From NCBI RefSeq assembly GCF_001465795.2, contig NZ_CP013659.2, positions 682,001 through 746,000 on the forward strand: a stretch of DNA of 64,000 nucleotides, in the 5' to 3' direction. Source of the DNA: Planococcus rifietoensis (GTDB lineage Bacteria; Bacillota; Bacilli; Bacillales_A; Planococcaceae). Below are positions 20,423-29,115 of this stretch, piece after piece (positions within the stretch are counted from its first letter, which is position 1; every line of letters begins with the position of its first letter). The translations under genes were made by a program, and so were the position numbers. The notes beneath the pieces are model-generated. The model ran no database searches. It saw nothing but the letters and a program-made list of their open reading frames with translations, and was not told the origin of the DNA.

Positions 20423-21784
20423 ATGAAACCAGTAACGAAAAATGACCGCTTGTCCGTCTACGTCGAAGACTTGACGCATGATGGTGCCGGCGTTGCCAAA
20501 GTGGACGGCTATCCGCTGTTCATCAAAGATGCATTGCCCGGTGAGACCGTAACGGTGCATGTATTGAAAACATTGAAATCCTACGGGTTTGCGAAACTCA
20601 TCTCGATCGAAGAGAAATCCGCAGACCGCATCGATGCGCCGTGCCCGGTGTTTGAGATTTGCGGCGGCTGCCAATTGCAACACCTGTCCTACGAAGGGCA
20701 ATTGAAATACAAAGAGAAAGTCGTGCGCGATGCGATGGCGCGACTCGGCAAATTGCCGGACGTGCCGGTCCATCCGGTCAAAGGCATGGACAATCCGTGG
20801 CGCTACCGCAACAAATCGCAAATCCCGTTTGGCCTTGATGACGGCCGAGTGGTGGCTGGTTTTTACCAGCCGCGCTCGCACCGTATTGCGGATACCGATA
20901 TCTGCTTGATCCAGACGCCGGAAGCGGATATTTTGATGGCGTCGCTCAAGCGCAATTTGGTAGATATGGGCATCGAGCCGTATGAAGAGAAGACACACCG
21001 CGGCATGCTGCGCCACGTCGTCCTGCGCAAAGGGCGCGTAACGGGCGAATTGATGGTCGTGTTGGTGACGAAGAAGCAGAAATTCCCTCAAGCAGAGCGC
21101 GCCGTGGAAGCGATCCGTGCGGCTTTGCCGGACGTGACGTCGATCATGCAGAACGTTAACCCAGAAAAGACCAATGTCATTTTCGGGAATGAAACGATCA
21201 ATCTATGGGGCAAGGACATCATCGAAGACCGGATCGGCGATGTGCGCTTCGAGATCTCTGCGCGTTCGTTCTATCAGGTCAACCCGGAACAGACGGAAGT
21301 GCTGTACGGGCAGGCGCTAGATTACGCGGGGCTGACAGGAACGGAAACGGTGATCGATGCGTATTGCGGCATCGGCACGATTTCGCTATTCCTTGCACAG
21401 CGCGCGAAATTCGTCATGGGTGTCGAGATCGTCCCGCAGGCGATTGAAGATGCCAAACGCAATGCCGATTTGAATGGTTTTACGAATACCTTATTTGAAG
21501 CAGGACCCGCCGAAGAAGTCATTCCGCGCTGGTATAAAGATGGCAAAGAAGCCGATGTGCTTGTCGTCGACCCGCCGCGCAAAGGCTGCGATGAAGCACT
21601 CCTTCAAACGATGCTCGAACAACAGCCAGAGCGCATCGTTTACGTTTCCTGCAACCCGGCGACGCTGGCACGCGACCTGCGAATTTTGGAAGACGGCGGC
21701 TACCGGACGCAGGAAGTCCAGCCGGTCGATATGTTCCCGCAGACGACGCACGTTGAATGTGTCGCGTGGCTGACGAGAAGCTAA
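20423..21784 (+). CDS. rlmCD: 23S rRNA (uracil-5-)-methyltransferase RlmD/RlmCD
   Basis: An S-adenosylmethionine-dependent RNA methyltransferase of 453 residues that makes m5U in 23S rRNA. It has an N-terminal TRAM domain ([18 protein letters not shown]), an iron-sulfur cysteine cluster region ([14 protein letters not shown]), and the catalytic Rossmann domain with [26 protein letters not shown] and the nucleophile motif [10 protein letters not shown]. The ATG at 20423 has GGAG eight bases upstream; a GTG nine bases earlier is inside the ribosome binding site. It corresponds to B. subtilis YefA, which also follows dgkB. A paralog lies at 55335-56699. Confidence 0.95.
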   Translation: MKPVTKNDRLSVYVEDLTHDGAGVAKVDGYPLFIKDALPGETVTVHVLKTLKSYGFAKLISIEEKSADRIDAPCPVFEICGGCQLQHLSYEGQLKYKEKVVRDAMARLGKLPDVPVHPVKGMDNPWRYRNKSQIPFGLDDGRVVAGFYQPRSHRIADTDICLIQTPEADILMASLKRNLVDMGIEPYEEKTHRGMLRHVVLRKGRVTGELMVVLVTKKQKFPQAERAVEAIRAALPDVTSIMQNVNPEKTNVIFGNETINLWGKDIIEDRIGDVRFEISARSFYQVNPEQTEVLYGQALDYAGLTGTETVIDAYCGIGTISLFLAQRAKFVMGVEIVPQAIEDAKRNADLNGFTNTLFEAGPAEEVIPRWYKDGKEADVLVVDPPRKGCDEALLQTMLEQQPERIVYVSCNPATLARDLRILEDGGYRTQEVQPVDMFPQTTHVECVAWLTRS

Positions 21785-21812
21785 TTCTTTATTAGTTAAT
21801 GGAATTAAATGT

Positions 21813-21862
21813 AAAACCCCACCCCTGATGACTGTTCTTTGAACAGCATTGGGGGTTTTTTT
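21813..21862 (+). terminator. Terminator after rlmCD
   Basis: The outer arms aaaacccc and gggggtttt enclose a second stem ctgttc/gaacag. Seven T follow. Confidence 0.85.
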
Positions 21863-21995
21863 ATGCAATAGGGGATCAAAATGAAAATTTGTACTTTAGC
21901 AGGAAGGAATATTCTGCGGGGCAGGGAAGTAATCAATCATCATTGATGGAGTGCGGCCATGGGATTGCGGATGTTTCAACGAAGGAGGGAACGGT

Positions 21996-22472
21996 ATGAA
22001 AATCGGTATTATCGTGCATTCCCAGACCGGGCATACCTTGCTTGTCGGGGAACGGCTTCGTGAAAAATTACAAAGTGATGGGCATGAAGTTCGTTTAATG
22101 AGGATGCAAAATCTAGAGAAAGAAGAAGCGAAAAACCCTACAGATGTACAATTGGATTCATTGCCGGAAACCAAAGGATATGATGCTTTGATTTTTGGCG
22201 CATGGGTACAGGGCTTTACGCTATGTCCTGGGTTTATAAAGTATGCGGAACAACTTCCGGATCTCGGCCAAGCGTCGGTATCTTGTTTTTTGACGCAGCA
22301 ATTCCGCTATAAATGGATGGGCGGCAATAGGGCCATGTCCAAAATGACGACATCGCTTGAAACAAAAGGGGCAGTGGTCAAATCGACCGCCATCATCAAT
22401 TGGTCCCATAAGAAAAGAGAACAGCAAATCGAGGAATTGGCGGAACGCTTCACTAGACAATACAAAGCGTAG
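21996..22472 (+). CDS. Flavodoxin family protein
   Basis: A 158-residue flavodoxin-like protein. The FMN phosphate loop is IVHSQTGHT at residues 5-13, followed by a loop YDALIFGAWVQGFTL that would contact the isoalloxazine ring. Length and layout fit a small NADPH-dependent FMN reductase or electron carrier. The ATG at 21996 follows GAAGGAGGG. It stands in a run of short single genes and has no obvious partner. Confidence 0.85.
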   Translation: MKIGIIVHSQTGHTLLVGERLREKLQSDGHEVRLMRMQNLEKEEAKNPTDVQLDSLPETKGYDALIFGAWVQGFTLCPGFIKYAEQLPDLGQASVSCFLTQQFRYKWMGGNRAMSKMTTSLETKGAVVKSTAIINWSHKKREQQIEELAERFTRQYKA

Positions 22473-22520
22473 GCACTGGTAAGAGAGCAGGGCAAGTAGC
22501 AAGAAAGGGAGTCGGAAATC

Positions 22521-22991
22521 ATGTCAGACATCCACTTTAAACGGCTGGCGGATGATGCACAGTCGCTGGAGCGGTTCAGGGAATTGAATGCTTTGTTTGC
22601 GGATGCATTTGAAGAGGACGAAACGTATCTTGGAAACCCACCGTCCGATGGCTATCTCCAATCTTTATTGGCAAAAGAGCATGTCCTCGTTTGTGTGGCA
22701 TTGTCCGGCGGCGAACTTGCAGGCGGGCTTGTCGCATACGTCTTGGATAAATTCGAGCAGCAGCGGAAAGAAGTATACATCTATGATTTGGCAGTGGCCA
22801 GCAAATACCGCAGAAGAAAAGTCGCGACCAGGCTGATCCGGTTTGTCCAGGCGGAAGCGCAAGAGTTGGGCGCATGGGTCGTTTTCGTGCAGGCGGATCC
22901 TGTGGACACGGCTGCTGTGAAACTATACAGTTCGCTCGGAACAAGAGAAGATGTATTTCATTTTGATTTCACCTTAGCGGAACGAAAATGA
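22521..22991 (+). CDS. AAC(3)-I family GNAT acetyltransferase
   Basis: A 156-residue acetyltransferase closely matching the aminoglycoside 3-N-acetyltransferase type I group. Tell-tale segments are ETYLGNPPSDGYL (residues 34-46), GGLVAYVLDKFEQ, EVYIYDLAVASKYRRRKVA (acetyl-CoA loop), WVVFVQADPVD and the end LGTREDVFHFDF. The ATG follows AAAGGGAG. It sits among ordinary chromosomal genes without mobile elements, so it is more likely an old chromosomal member of the family than a recently acquired resistance gene. Whether it acts on aminoglycosides cannot be told from sequence. Confidence 0.88.
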   Translation: MSDIHFKRLADDAQSLERFRELNALFADAFEEDETYLGNPPSDGYLQSLLAKEHVLVCVALSGGELAGGLVAYVLDKFEQQRKEVYIYDLAVASKYRRRKVATRLIRFVQAEAQELGAWVVFVQADPVDTAAVKLYSSLGTREDVFHFDFTLAERK

Positions 22992-23087
22992 CCATCACGT
23001 TCCGTATCGGGCGTTAGGTGTTGAGGCAGGACAATGGACATTGTATGTGGAAGTAGAGACCAAGAGTTTTCAGGAGGAGGATGAGCA

Positions 23088-23513
23088 ATGTACGAACAAA
23101 AAACGAAAGAACACGAAGGCAGCGTCATTGAGTTCATCGAGTCGGTCGAAAAGCCGTCAAAAAAAGAAGATGCCTACCGGCTGTTGGAGATTTTCGAACA
23201 AGCGACCGGCCATCCGGCGAAAATGTGGGGAGATAGCATCATCGGTTTCGGGTCTTACCATTATCGCTACGCGACAGGCCATGAAGGCGACGCGCCTCTA
23301 GCCGGGTTTTCCCCGCGCAAAGCGAAAATCAGCTTATACCTGACAGGCTGTGCAGAAAAAGAGCCAGATGCGCTTGAGCGCCTGGGGAAATGCACGTCGG
23401 GCAAATCCTGCATCTACATCAATAAACTCAGCGATATCGATTCGGAAGTGCTGAAAGAATTGATCCAAAATGCAGCAGCGTATTTGCAGGAGCGCTATCC
23501 TGACAAAGGCTAA
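23088..23513 (+). CDS. DUF1801 domain protein (YdhG-like)
   Basis: A 141-residue soluble protein. The core KMWGDSIIGFGSYHYRY followed by FSPRKAKISLYL and SGKSCIYINKLSDID is the DUF1801 signature, an alpha-beta fold sometimes linked to iron handling in B. subtilis YdhG but without a defined activity. A strong AGGAGG site precedes the ATG. No operon partner is evident. Confidence 0.88.
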   Translation: MYEQKTKEHEGSVIEFIESVEKPSKKEDAYRLLEIFEQATGHPAKMWGDSIIGFGSYHYRYATGHEGDAPLAGFSPRKAKISLYLTGCAEKEPDALERLGKCTSGKSCIYINKLSDIDSEVLKELIQNAAAYLQERYPDKG

Positions 23514-23639
23514 GCTGAAATTTGTCGAAACGAGGGCGGACCAAAAAATTATCGGCAGTTTTTCTTTTGGCAGGTTTTAGGCTGTGATCGTTTCGGGTAT
23601 AGAAATAGTGATACTATCTGCAAGGAGAGAAGAAGCACG

Positions 23640-23798
23640 ATGGAACACATACCCGAGTCAAAATTCGAAGACAAACGGTCGATGGTCATTGATGAGCTCG
23701 TTTCGAAGAATGTCTTCAAGATCAACGGCAGGCAGCTTTACGAACTGTCCTTATATGAACTGTTAAAGGAATATACCGATAAAAGCCTAAGCTCATGA
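23640..23798 (+). CDS. FbpA-like small protein (Fur-regulated basic protein family)
   Basis: A 52-residue protein with the FbpA family pattern: RSMVIDELVSKNVFK, NGRQLYELSLYELLKEY. In B. subtilis the FbpA/B/C proteins are Fur-controlled partners in the iron-sparing response. The gene is preceded by AAGGAGAG, though spaced about 12 bases from the ATG, and a GATAcTATC palindrome at 23610-23618 upstream resembles the core of a Fur box but falls short of the full consensus. The last codons form the left arm of a terminator. Too short for routine gene calling but well supported by the motif. Confidence 0.8.
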   Translation: MEHIPESKFEDKRSMVIDELVSKNVFKINGRQLYELSLYELLKEYTDKSLSS

Positions 23799-23812
23799 GC
23801 TCAGGCTTTTTT
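23781..23812 (+). terminator. Terminator overlapping the FbpA-like stop codon
   Basis: The arms aaaagcct-a-agctca and tgagct-c-aggctttt pair, and TT follows. The stop codon lies inside the stem. Confidence 0.85.
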
Positions 23813-23867
23813 AGATATCCATGGCCCTGGAAAAGGGTTTATTTTGCATCATGTGGGAGGAACAGTC

Positions 23868-25316
23868 ATGCATCATCAAAAACTGGAAGACTACCGCAAA
23901 AACAAGCTCGACGAAATGACGATTGCCCAGTTGCAAAAAGAAATGGAAACGGGCAAGCTGACGTCGGAAGAACTTGTGCTCATGTATAAAGAAAACATTT
24001 CACTGCGTGACAAGAATACAAGAGCCGTGCTTGAGATCAACCCCGACGCCTTGCTTATTGCCCAAGCGCTAGATTTCGAACGGAAGCATAGAGGGCCGCG
24101 CTCGAAACTGCACGGCATCCCTCTGCTCGTCAAAGACAATATGGACAGTGGCGATAAAATGCATACAAGTGCCGGTTCACTCGCCATGGCAGACCATTAC
24201 GCGCTGCGCGATGCGAAAGTGGTGGAAAAACTGCGTGCGGCGGGTGCGATCATCCTCGGAAAAACCAATATGACCGAGTGGGCGAATTTCATGAGTGATA
24301 AAATGACCAACGGCTATAGTTCGCGCGGCGGCCAAGTGAAAAACCCATACGGCACATTCGATGTCGGCGGGTCGAGTTCAGGATCGGCGGCCGGAGTGGC
24401 TTCGAATCTGGCTACGGCTGCGGTCGGGACGGAAACTTCCGGTTCGATCATCAATCCGGCAGCGCAGAACAGCCTCGTCGGCATTAAGCCGACGATCGGC
24501 CTCATCAGCCGCGCAGGGATCATTCCTTTATCGCATACGCAAGACACTGCCGGGCCGCTTGCGCGCACAGTGGAAGATGCGGTTACGGTGTTTGCGGCTT
24601 TGGTCGGGACGGACCCGGATGACGAAATCACGCTGTTTGCTGAGCAGTTCAAGGGCTATGATTGGCAGCAGCATTTAAAACAAGACGGGTTATCTGGGGC
24701 TGTATTCGGTGTGGACCGCCAATTGTTCACGGATATTACGGAACAGCAATCTGCTGCATTCGAACAGGCCGTGGAGCAGCTGCGGGCACGCGGAGCCACA
24801 ATCAAAGAAATCGATCTTGGCGCCGATCAGGAAGATCTCGGCTTTGCGGTGTTGCTCCACGAATTTAAATCAGACTTAAACGCCTATTTGGCGCGCTCGA
24901 ATCCTAACCATCGGATCCGTTCAATGAGTGACATCATTTCATATAATGAAGCGCATGCGGAGCGGATGTTGAAATTCGGCCAGAATTTATTGGAGCAAGC
25001 CAATGGCATGAGCGGAAACTTGACGGAGAGGGAATACGTCGAGGCGCTTGAACGCAACCGTTTCCTGGCGGCTGAACAGGGCATGAATAAGCGCCTTGGG
25101 CAAGCCGGAGCAGATGCGCTTGTTCTGCCGCAGGATTTTGGCTGCAATATCGGTGCCGCTGCCGGGTTCCCTTCAATCACCGTGCCAGCAGGCTTGACGG
25201 AATCAGGCGAACCGTTCGGCATCACGTTTGCCGGGCAGGCATTTGATGAACCGAAGCTGATTGAATATGCTTATGCGTTTGAGCAAGCAGCAGCGGGGCG
25301 GAGGCGTCCCTCATAA
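23868..25316 (+). CDS. Amidase signature family hydrolase
   Basis: A 482-residue amidase related to GatA but not part of the tRNA system. The catalytic elements are all present: LVKDNMD (lysine), VGGSSSGSAAGVA (cis-serine) and TETSGSIINPA (nucleophile). The N-terminal helix LDEMTIAQLQKEMETGKLTSEEL is typical of stand-alone amidases. The ATG at 23868 has GGGAGGA at the proper distance; the frame can be read from a TTG at 23844 but without support. Its substrate is unknown. It converges on a TetR gene. Confidence 0.9.
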   Translation: MHHQKLEDYRKNKLDEMTIAQLQKEMETGKLTSEELVLMYKENISLRDKNTRAVLEINPDALLIAQALDFERKHRGPRSKLHGIPLLVKDNMDSGDKMHTSAGSLAMADHYALRDAKVVEKLRAAGAIILGKTNMTEWANFMSDKMTNGYSSRGGQVKNPYGTFDVGGSSSGSAAGVASNLATAAVGTETSGSIINPAAQNSLVGIKPTIGLISRAGIIPLSHTQDTAGPLARTVEDAVTVFAALVGTDPDDEITLFAEQFKGYDWQQHLKQDGLSGAVFGVDRQLFTDITEQQSAAFEQAVEQLRARGATIKEIDLGADQEDLGFAVLLHEFKSDLNAYLARSNPNHRIRSMSDIISYNEAHAERMLKFGQNLLEQANGMSGNLTEREYVEALERNRFLAAEQGMNKRLGQAGADALVLPQDFGCNIGAAAGFPSITVPAGLTESGEPFGITFAGQAFDEPKLIEYAYAFEQAAAGRRRPS

Positions 25317-25360
25317 AAAAATCCCCTTCCTTGGAATTTCATCCGAGGAAGGGGATTTTT
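25315..25360. terminator. Bidirectional terminator between amidase and tetR genes
   Basis: The arms aatccccttcct and aggaaggggatt have A and T tracts on the two sides. Confidence 0.92.
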
Positions 25361-26199
25361 CATTTGATCTGGCGCCATACATGTTCCAAGAAAATCTGCA
25401 GTTCGGCATCGTCCGTGCTTTGGCCTAAAGTAGTCAGCACGCTATTGACGATCGCTTTACGCGGATTTGGAGCTATAAGTTCATCGGCAAGAAATGCGAT
25501 CATTTGCTGCAAGTCCGGATTTTTTTCAGCAGCGGCAAGCGCCTGCAATTGCTTTGAGCTGTCGGCTAAAGTTGGCGACTGACCGTTTTGCTCTAGCAGA
25601 TGCTCGGATAAAAATCGCTTGCCGTCTTTTAATTGAGCCTGTACTGCTTGTTTCATGCGATGAACGATATAGACGGTCAGTTCATCAAGCGGCAGCTGCT
25701 GGCCGGTGCCGAGCCGCCAAACATGCATCAATTGCTGGAGCGCTCCGTTGGCCATCGCGGCATTTTCCAGTGCATAAGGACGCGCCTCTTCACCGAACAT
25801 ATCCACAATGCGGCTGCTCAGCCACTTGAGCTCCGCAATGTACTGGCTTTTCCCGAAAGCTTTCAATTCCTCGTCTTGTGAATAGAAGATGCTTTCGTAA
25901 AGGGAGAATAGGTTCTTCTCATGATTCATGCGGATGCGAATCGCTAATTGTCTCGCAAACAGGTCGGTGTCGGATGGAGATTCCCCGAAAGCGGCGGCGA
26001 TGCGTTGTGCGCGGATATCTTCACTGATCGATTCCATCAAAGCGATCAGGCATTCCGATTTCGACGTGAAGTAATTATAAAAAGTTCCTTTGGAGATGCC
26101 GGCTTCATCCAGAATGTCCTGAATAGATGAAGCGTTATAGCCCTTCTGGATGAATAAGCGATGGGCGGCATGGACAATTTGCTGTTTTTTAGGATTCAT
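25360..26199 (-). CDS. TetR/AcrR family transcriptional regulator
   Basis: A 279-residue repressor, long for the family. The N-terminal helix-turn-helix is complete (QIVHAAHRLFIQKGYNASSIQDIL then AGISKGTFYNYFTSKSE by residue 50), followed by a helical ligand domain. It is divergently transcribed from the multidrug transporter at 26382, with 182 bases between starts, the usual layout of a local repressor and its efflux pump. AAAGGGG precedes the start. Confidence 0.9.
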   Translation of the reverse strand: MNPKKQQIVHAAHRLFIQKGYNASSIQDILDEAGISKGTFYNYFTSKSECLIALMESISEDIRAQRIAAAFGESPSDTDLFARQLAIRIRMNHEKNLFSLYESIFYSQDEELKAFGKSQYIAELKWLSSRIVDMFGEEARPYALENAAMANGALQQLMHVWRLGTGQQLPLDELTVYIVHRMKQAVQAQLKDGKRFLSEHLLEQNGQSPTLADSSKQLQALAAAEKNPDLQQMIAFLADELIAPNPRKAIVNSVLTTLGQSTDDAELQIFLEHVWRQIK

Positions 26200-26298
26200 A
26201 ATATCCCCTTTTTGGACTGATAGTATAAAAAAAGCATACCGTCAAAAGCTGATGAAATCAATGTTTCGAACTTATAGACTGTTCTCAAGACGTCTTTC

Positions 26299-26325
26299 TT
26301 GTAAAAAATATACCGCGAGTATAAA
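26299..26325 (+). promoter_or_regulatory. Candidate promoter and TetR operator for the MFS gene
   Basis: A perfect 15-bp palindrome TATACcgcgaGTATA (26309-26323) lies between TTGTAA (26299-26304) and overlaps TATAAA (26320-26325), 15 bases apart. A bound TetR dimer here would block the promoter. The assignment is inferred from symmetry and position only. Confidence 0.5.
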
Positions 26326-26381
26326 ATGTGTCAATAGAGTATAATCAGCCGAATTAAATCGGCGAGACGGAGGAAAGAAAG

Positions 26382-27848
26382 ATGAAAGAAACAACGAAAC
26401 CACCTTATGCAATCATCGCCATTTTGTTCACCGGAGCATTTGTGGCGATTTTCAACCAAACCCTTTTGAATATTGCACTCCCGGAAATCATGATCGACTT
26501 GAACGTAGACGCTGCGACAGCCCAATGGCTCGTCACAGGTTATATGCTCGTCAACGGTATCCTGATTCCGGCGAGCGCTTATTTGATCCAGCGTTATTCC
26601 AACCGGGCCATCTTTATTGTCGCGATGTCCTTGTTCTCACTCGGGACTTTGCTTGCCGCACTCGCCCCGACATTTGCTATCTTGTTGATCGGCCGTATGG
26701 TCCAGGCGTCAGGCGCTGCACTCATGATGCCTTTATTGATGAATGTCATGCTCGCCGCGTTTCCTGTCGAAAAAAGAGGGCAGGCGATGGGCGTCTTCGG
26801 GATGGTCATGGTCGTGGCGCCGGCGATCGGCCCGACGCTCTCAGGCTTTATCGTCCAAACCTACTCATGGAGAATCCTGTTCTTTATCGTATTGCCGGTC
26901 GCTTTGATTCCATTATTGCTCGGGATTTTCAAATTGAAAAACCTGACCTTTCAAAACCGTGAGCTGTCGCTTGATCCGTTGTCTCTCGTGCTATCGAGCC
27001 TTGGGTTCGGCGGCTTGCTTTACGGATTCAGTTCAGCTGGATCGCTCGGCTGGGAAAATCCGGCTGTTTATTTAACGATAGCGGTCGGCCTGTTGTCCTT
27101 AACAGCCTTTGCGTTCCGACAAATGAAGTTAAAAGAGCCGCTATTGGAACTGCGCGTCTATAAGCATCCGATGTTTGCATTGTCTTCGGTCATTTCAGTC
27201 ACTTTGTCGATGGCAATGTTTTCGGCCATGATCCTCATGCCGATCTATATCCAGACCATTAAAGGCATCTCCCCGATTCAATCCGGTTTGATGATGCTGC
27301 CGGGAGCGCTCGTCATGGGAGTTATGTCTCCAATTACAGGCCGCATTTTTGACCGATACGGAGCTAAAGTGCTGGCATTGCCTGGCCTGGCACTGGTTGT
27401 CATCACTACCTATTTGTTCAGTAATTTAACACTGGATACGGGTTACTATGAAATTATGGCCATCTATACATTGCGCATGTTCGGCATTTCGATGGTCATG
27501 ATGCCGGTCATGACGAACGGGCTCAACCAATTGCCGATGAAATTTTATCCGCACGGAACGGCCATCAACAATACTTTGCAACAGGTTTCCGGCGCAATTG
27601 GTTCAGCGTTTCTTGTCACTTTGATGAATACGCGCACCGAATCGACGGCACAAGAACTGGTTGCTTCGGGGACAAGCGCCCAGGAAGCGACCATTCCTGC
27701 CATGCTCGAAGGCATTAACTTCTCCTTTACGGTGTCGACTTACATCGCACTCGCTGCGTTTCTGTTGGCGTTATTCATTAAAAAGCCCGACCAGAGAGCG
27801 ACAGAAAGACAAAAAGAACGCGTTTATAAACAACGCTATGCAGAATGA
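26382..27848 (+). CDS. DHA2 family MFS multidrug transporter (LmrB/EmrB type)
   Basis: A 488-residue, 14-helix drug:proton antiporter of the plasma membrane. The opening FVAIFNQTLLNIALPEI is the family's TM1 signature, and WLVTGYMLVNGILIPASAYL and the motif C-like GMVMVVAPAIGPTLSGFI follow. The closest well-known relatives are LmrB and QacA-type exporters; the divergent TetR gene is its likely repressor. The start has GGAGGAAAG. A hairpin terminator follows. Confidence 0.92.
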   Translation: MKETTKPPYAIIAILFTGAFVAIFNQTLLNIALPEIMIDLNVDAATAQWLVTGYMLVNGILIPASAYLIQRYSNRAIFIVAMSLFSLGTLLAALAPTFAILLIGRMVQASGAALMMPLLMNVMLAAFPVEKRGQAMGVFGMVMVVAPAIGPTLSGFIVQTYSWRILFFIVLPVALIPLLLGIFKLKNLTFQNRELSLDPLSLVLSSLGFGGLLYGFSSAGSLGWENPAVYLTIAVGLLSLTAFAFRQMKLKEPLLELRVYKHPMFALSSVISVTLSMAMFSAMILMPIYIQTIKGISPIQSGLMMLPGALVMGVMSPITGRIFDRYGAKVLALPGLALVVITTYLFSNLTLDTGYYEIMAIYTLRMFGISMVMMPVMTNGLNQLPMKFYPHGTAINNTLQQVSGAIGSAFLVTLMNTRTESTAQELVASGTSAQEATIPAMLEGINFSFTVSTYIALAAFLLALFIKKPDQRATERQKERVYKQRYAE

Positions 27849-27852
27849 CAAG

Positions 27853-27885
27853 AGGCGGCTCCTTCTAAAAAAGGAACCGCCTTTT
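27853..27885 (+). terminator. Terminator after MFS gene
   Basis: The arms aggcgg-c-tcctt and aagga-a-ccgcct enclose an A-rich loop and are followed by TTTT. Confidence 0.8.
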
Positions 27886-27957
27886 CATTTGCCGAAAAAG
27901 GCGGCAAAGAGCCGGATATGGTACACTTAAGGCATCGAAAAGAAGGTGGAATGACAC

Positions 27958-29115
27958 ATGAATTTTATAAAAGAACTAAGTCCTGTCTGGCAGGATAAAT
28001 GGAAACAAACCGGCTTTACCGAAGCGATGCCGATCCAGGAACAGATGATTCCGGAAATGCTCTCAGGAAACGACATCGTAGCGGAATCTCCGACCGGTTC
28101 GGGGAAAACACTGGCTTACCTGTTGCCGATCTTGGAACGCGTCGATCCGAAAAAACCGAATACACAAGCGATGATCATCGCGCCTTCACAAGAGCTCGCG
28201 ATGCAAATCGTCAACGTCTTGCGTGAATGGACAACGGGGACGGATGTCACAGTCACGCCGTTGATCGGCGGCGCGAATATCCAGCGCCAATTGGACAAGT
28301 TGAAGAAAAAACCGACGATCGTCGTCGGCACCCCGGGACGCTTGAATGAATTGGTCAAGACCAAGAAACTCAAGATGCACGAGGTGCGCATCATGGTTCT
28401 TGATGAAGGCGACCAATTGATGGCCCGGGAACACCGCGGCATCATGAAGGACCTCATTGAAAGAACGCAGCAGGATCGCCAGCTTGTGTTGGTATCGGCG
28501 ACCATTACAGAGGAAATCGAATTGGTCGCAGAGCGCCTGATGAAGCAGCCGACAAGATTGCAAGTATCGGCTGAACAGTTGCCGAAACAAGGAAAAGTGA
28601 CGCATTCGTTCATTAAAGTCGATGAACGCGACAAGACCGACTTGCTTCGCAGCCTATCGCATATGACAGGCGTAAAAGCACTTGCATTCGTCAATAATCT
28701 CGACCAAGTGTTGATGAAGGAAAGTAAGTTGAAATTCCGCGACGCCAAAATCGCGACTTTGCATTCCGAAATGAAAAAAGAAGAACGCAAGAAAGCATTG
28801 GACGATTTCCGCAAAGGCGACACGGCGGTATTGATTGCAACCGAGGTGGCAGCGCGCGGGCTTGATATCGATCAATTGACGCATGTTATCCATGTCGATG
28901 CGCCGATGACAGTCGAGCAATATTTGCACCGTTCCGGCAGAACCGGTCGCGCAGGGGCTGATGGGGAAGTGTTGACGCTTCTGGCTTATGCCGATGAAAA
29001 GCATTATAAGAAGTTGACGAAAGAATTGCCGAATAAGCCGGTGCAGAAAATTATGCATGGCGGCGAATTGATGGAAGGCAATAGCAAAACCATGACAGCA
29101 AAGGGGAAAAAATGA
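27958..29115 (+). CDS. DEAD-box RNA helicase, short YfmL-like type with DEGD motif
   Basis: A 385-residue helicase with both RecA-like domains and almost no C-terminal extension, like B. subtilis YfmL. Motifs: Q motif MPIQEQ, Walker A SPTGSGKT, GG and TPGR, motif II LDEGDQL, motif III SAT, then ALIATEVAARGLDI and HRSGRTGR. Motif II reads DEGD instead of DEAD; the two acidic residues needed for metal and hydrolysis are kept. It probably acts in ribosome assembly or RNA turnover. Its stop overlaps the start of the aminopeptidase gene, making it the head of a three-gene operon. Confidence 0.9.
   Translation: MNFIKELSPVWQDKWKQTGFTEAMPIQEQMIPEMLSGNDIVAESPTGSGKTLAYLLPILERVDPKKPNTQAMIIAPSQELAMQIVNVLREWTTGTDVTVTPLIGGANIQRQLDKLKKKPTIVVGTPGRLNELVKTKKLKMHEVRIMVLDEGDQLMAREHRGIMKDLIERTQQDRQLVLVSATITEEIELVAERLMKQPTRLQVSAEQLPKQGKVTHSFIKVDERDKTDLLRSLSHMTGVKALAFVNNLDQVLMKESKLKFRDAKIATLHSEMKKEERKKALDDFRKGDTAVLIATEVAARGLDIDQLTHVIHVDAPMTVEQYLHRSGRTGRAGADGEVLTLLAYADEKHYKKLTKELPNKPVQKIMHGGELMEGNSKTMTAKGKK

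Noticed and set aside
23609..23618. Fur box upstream of the FbpA-like gene
   Set aside because: TGATAcTATC has only the core symmetry; the flanking bases do not extend to the 7-1-7 consensus, so it is not called as a site.
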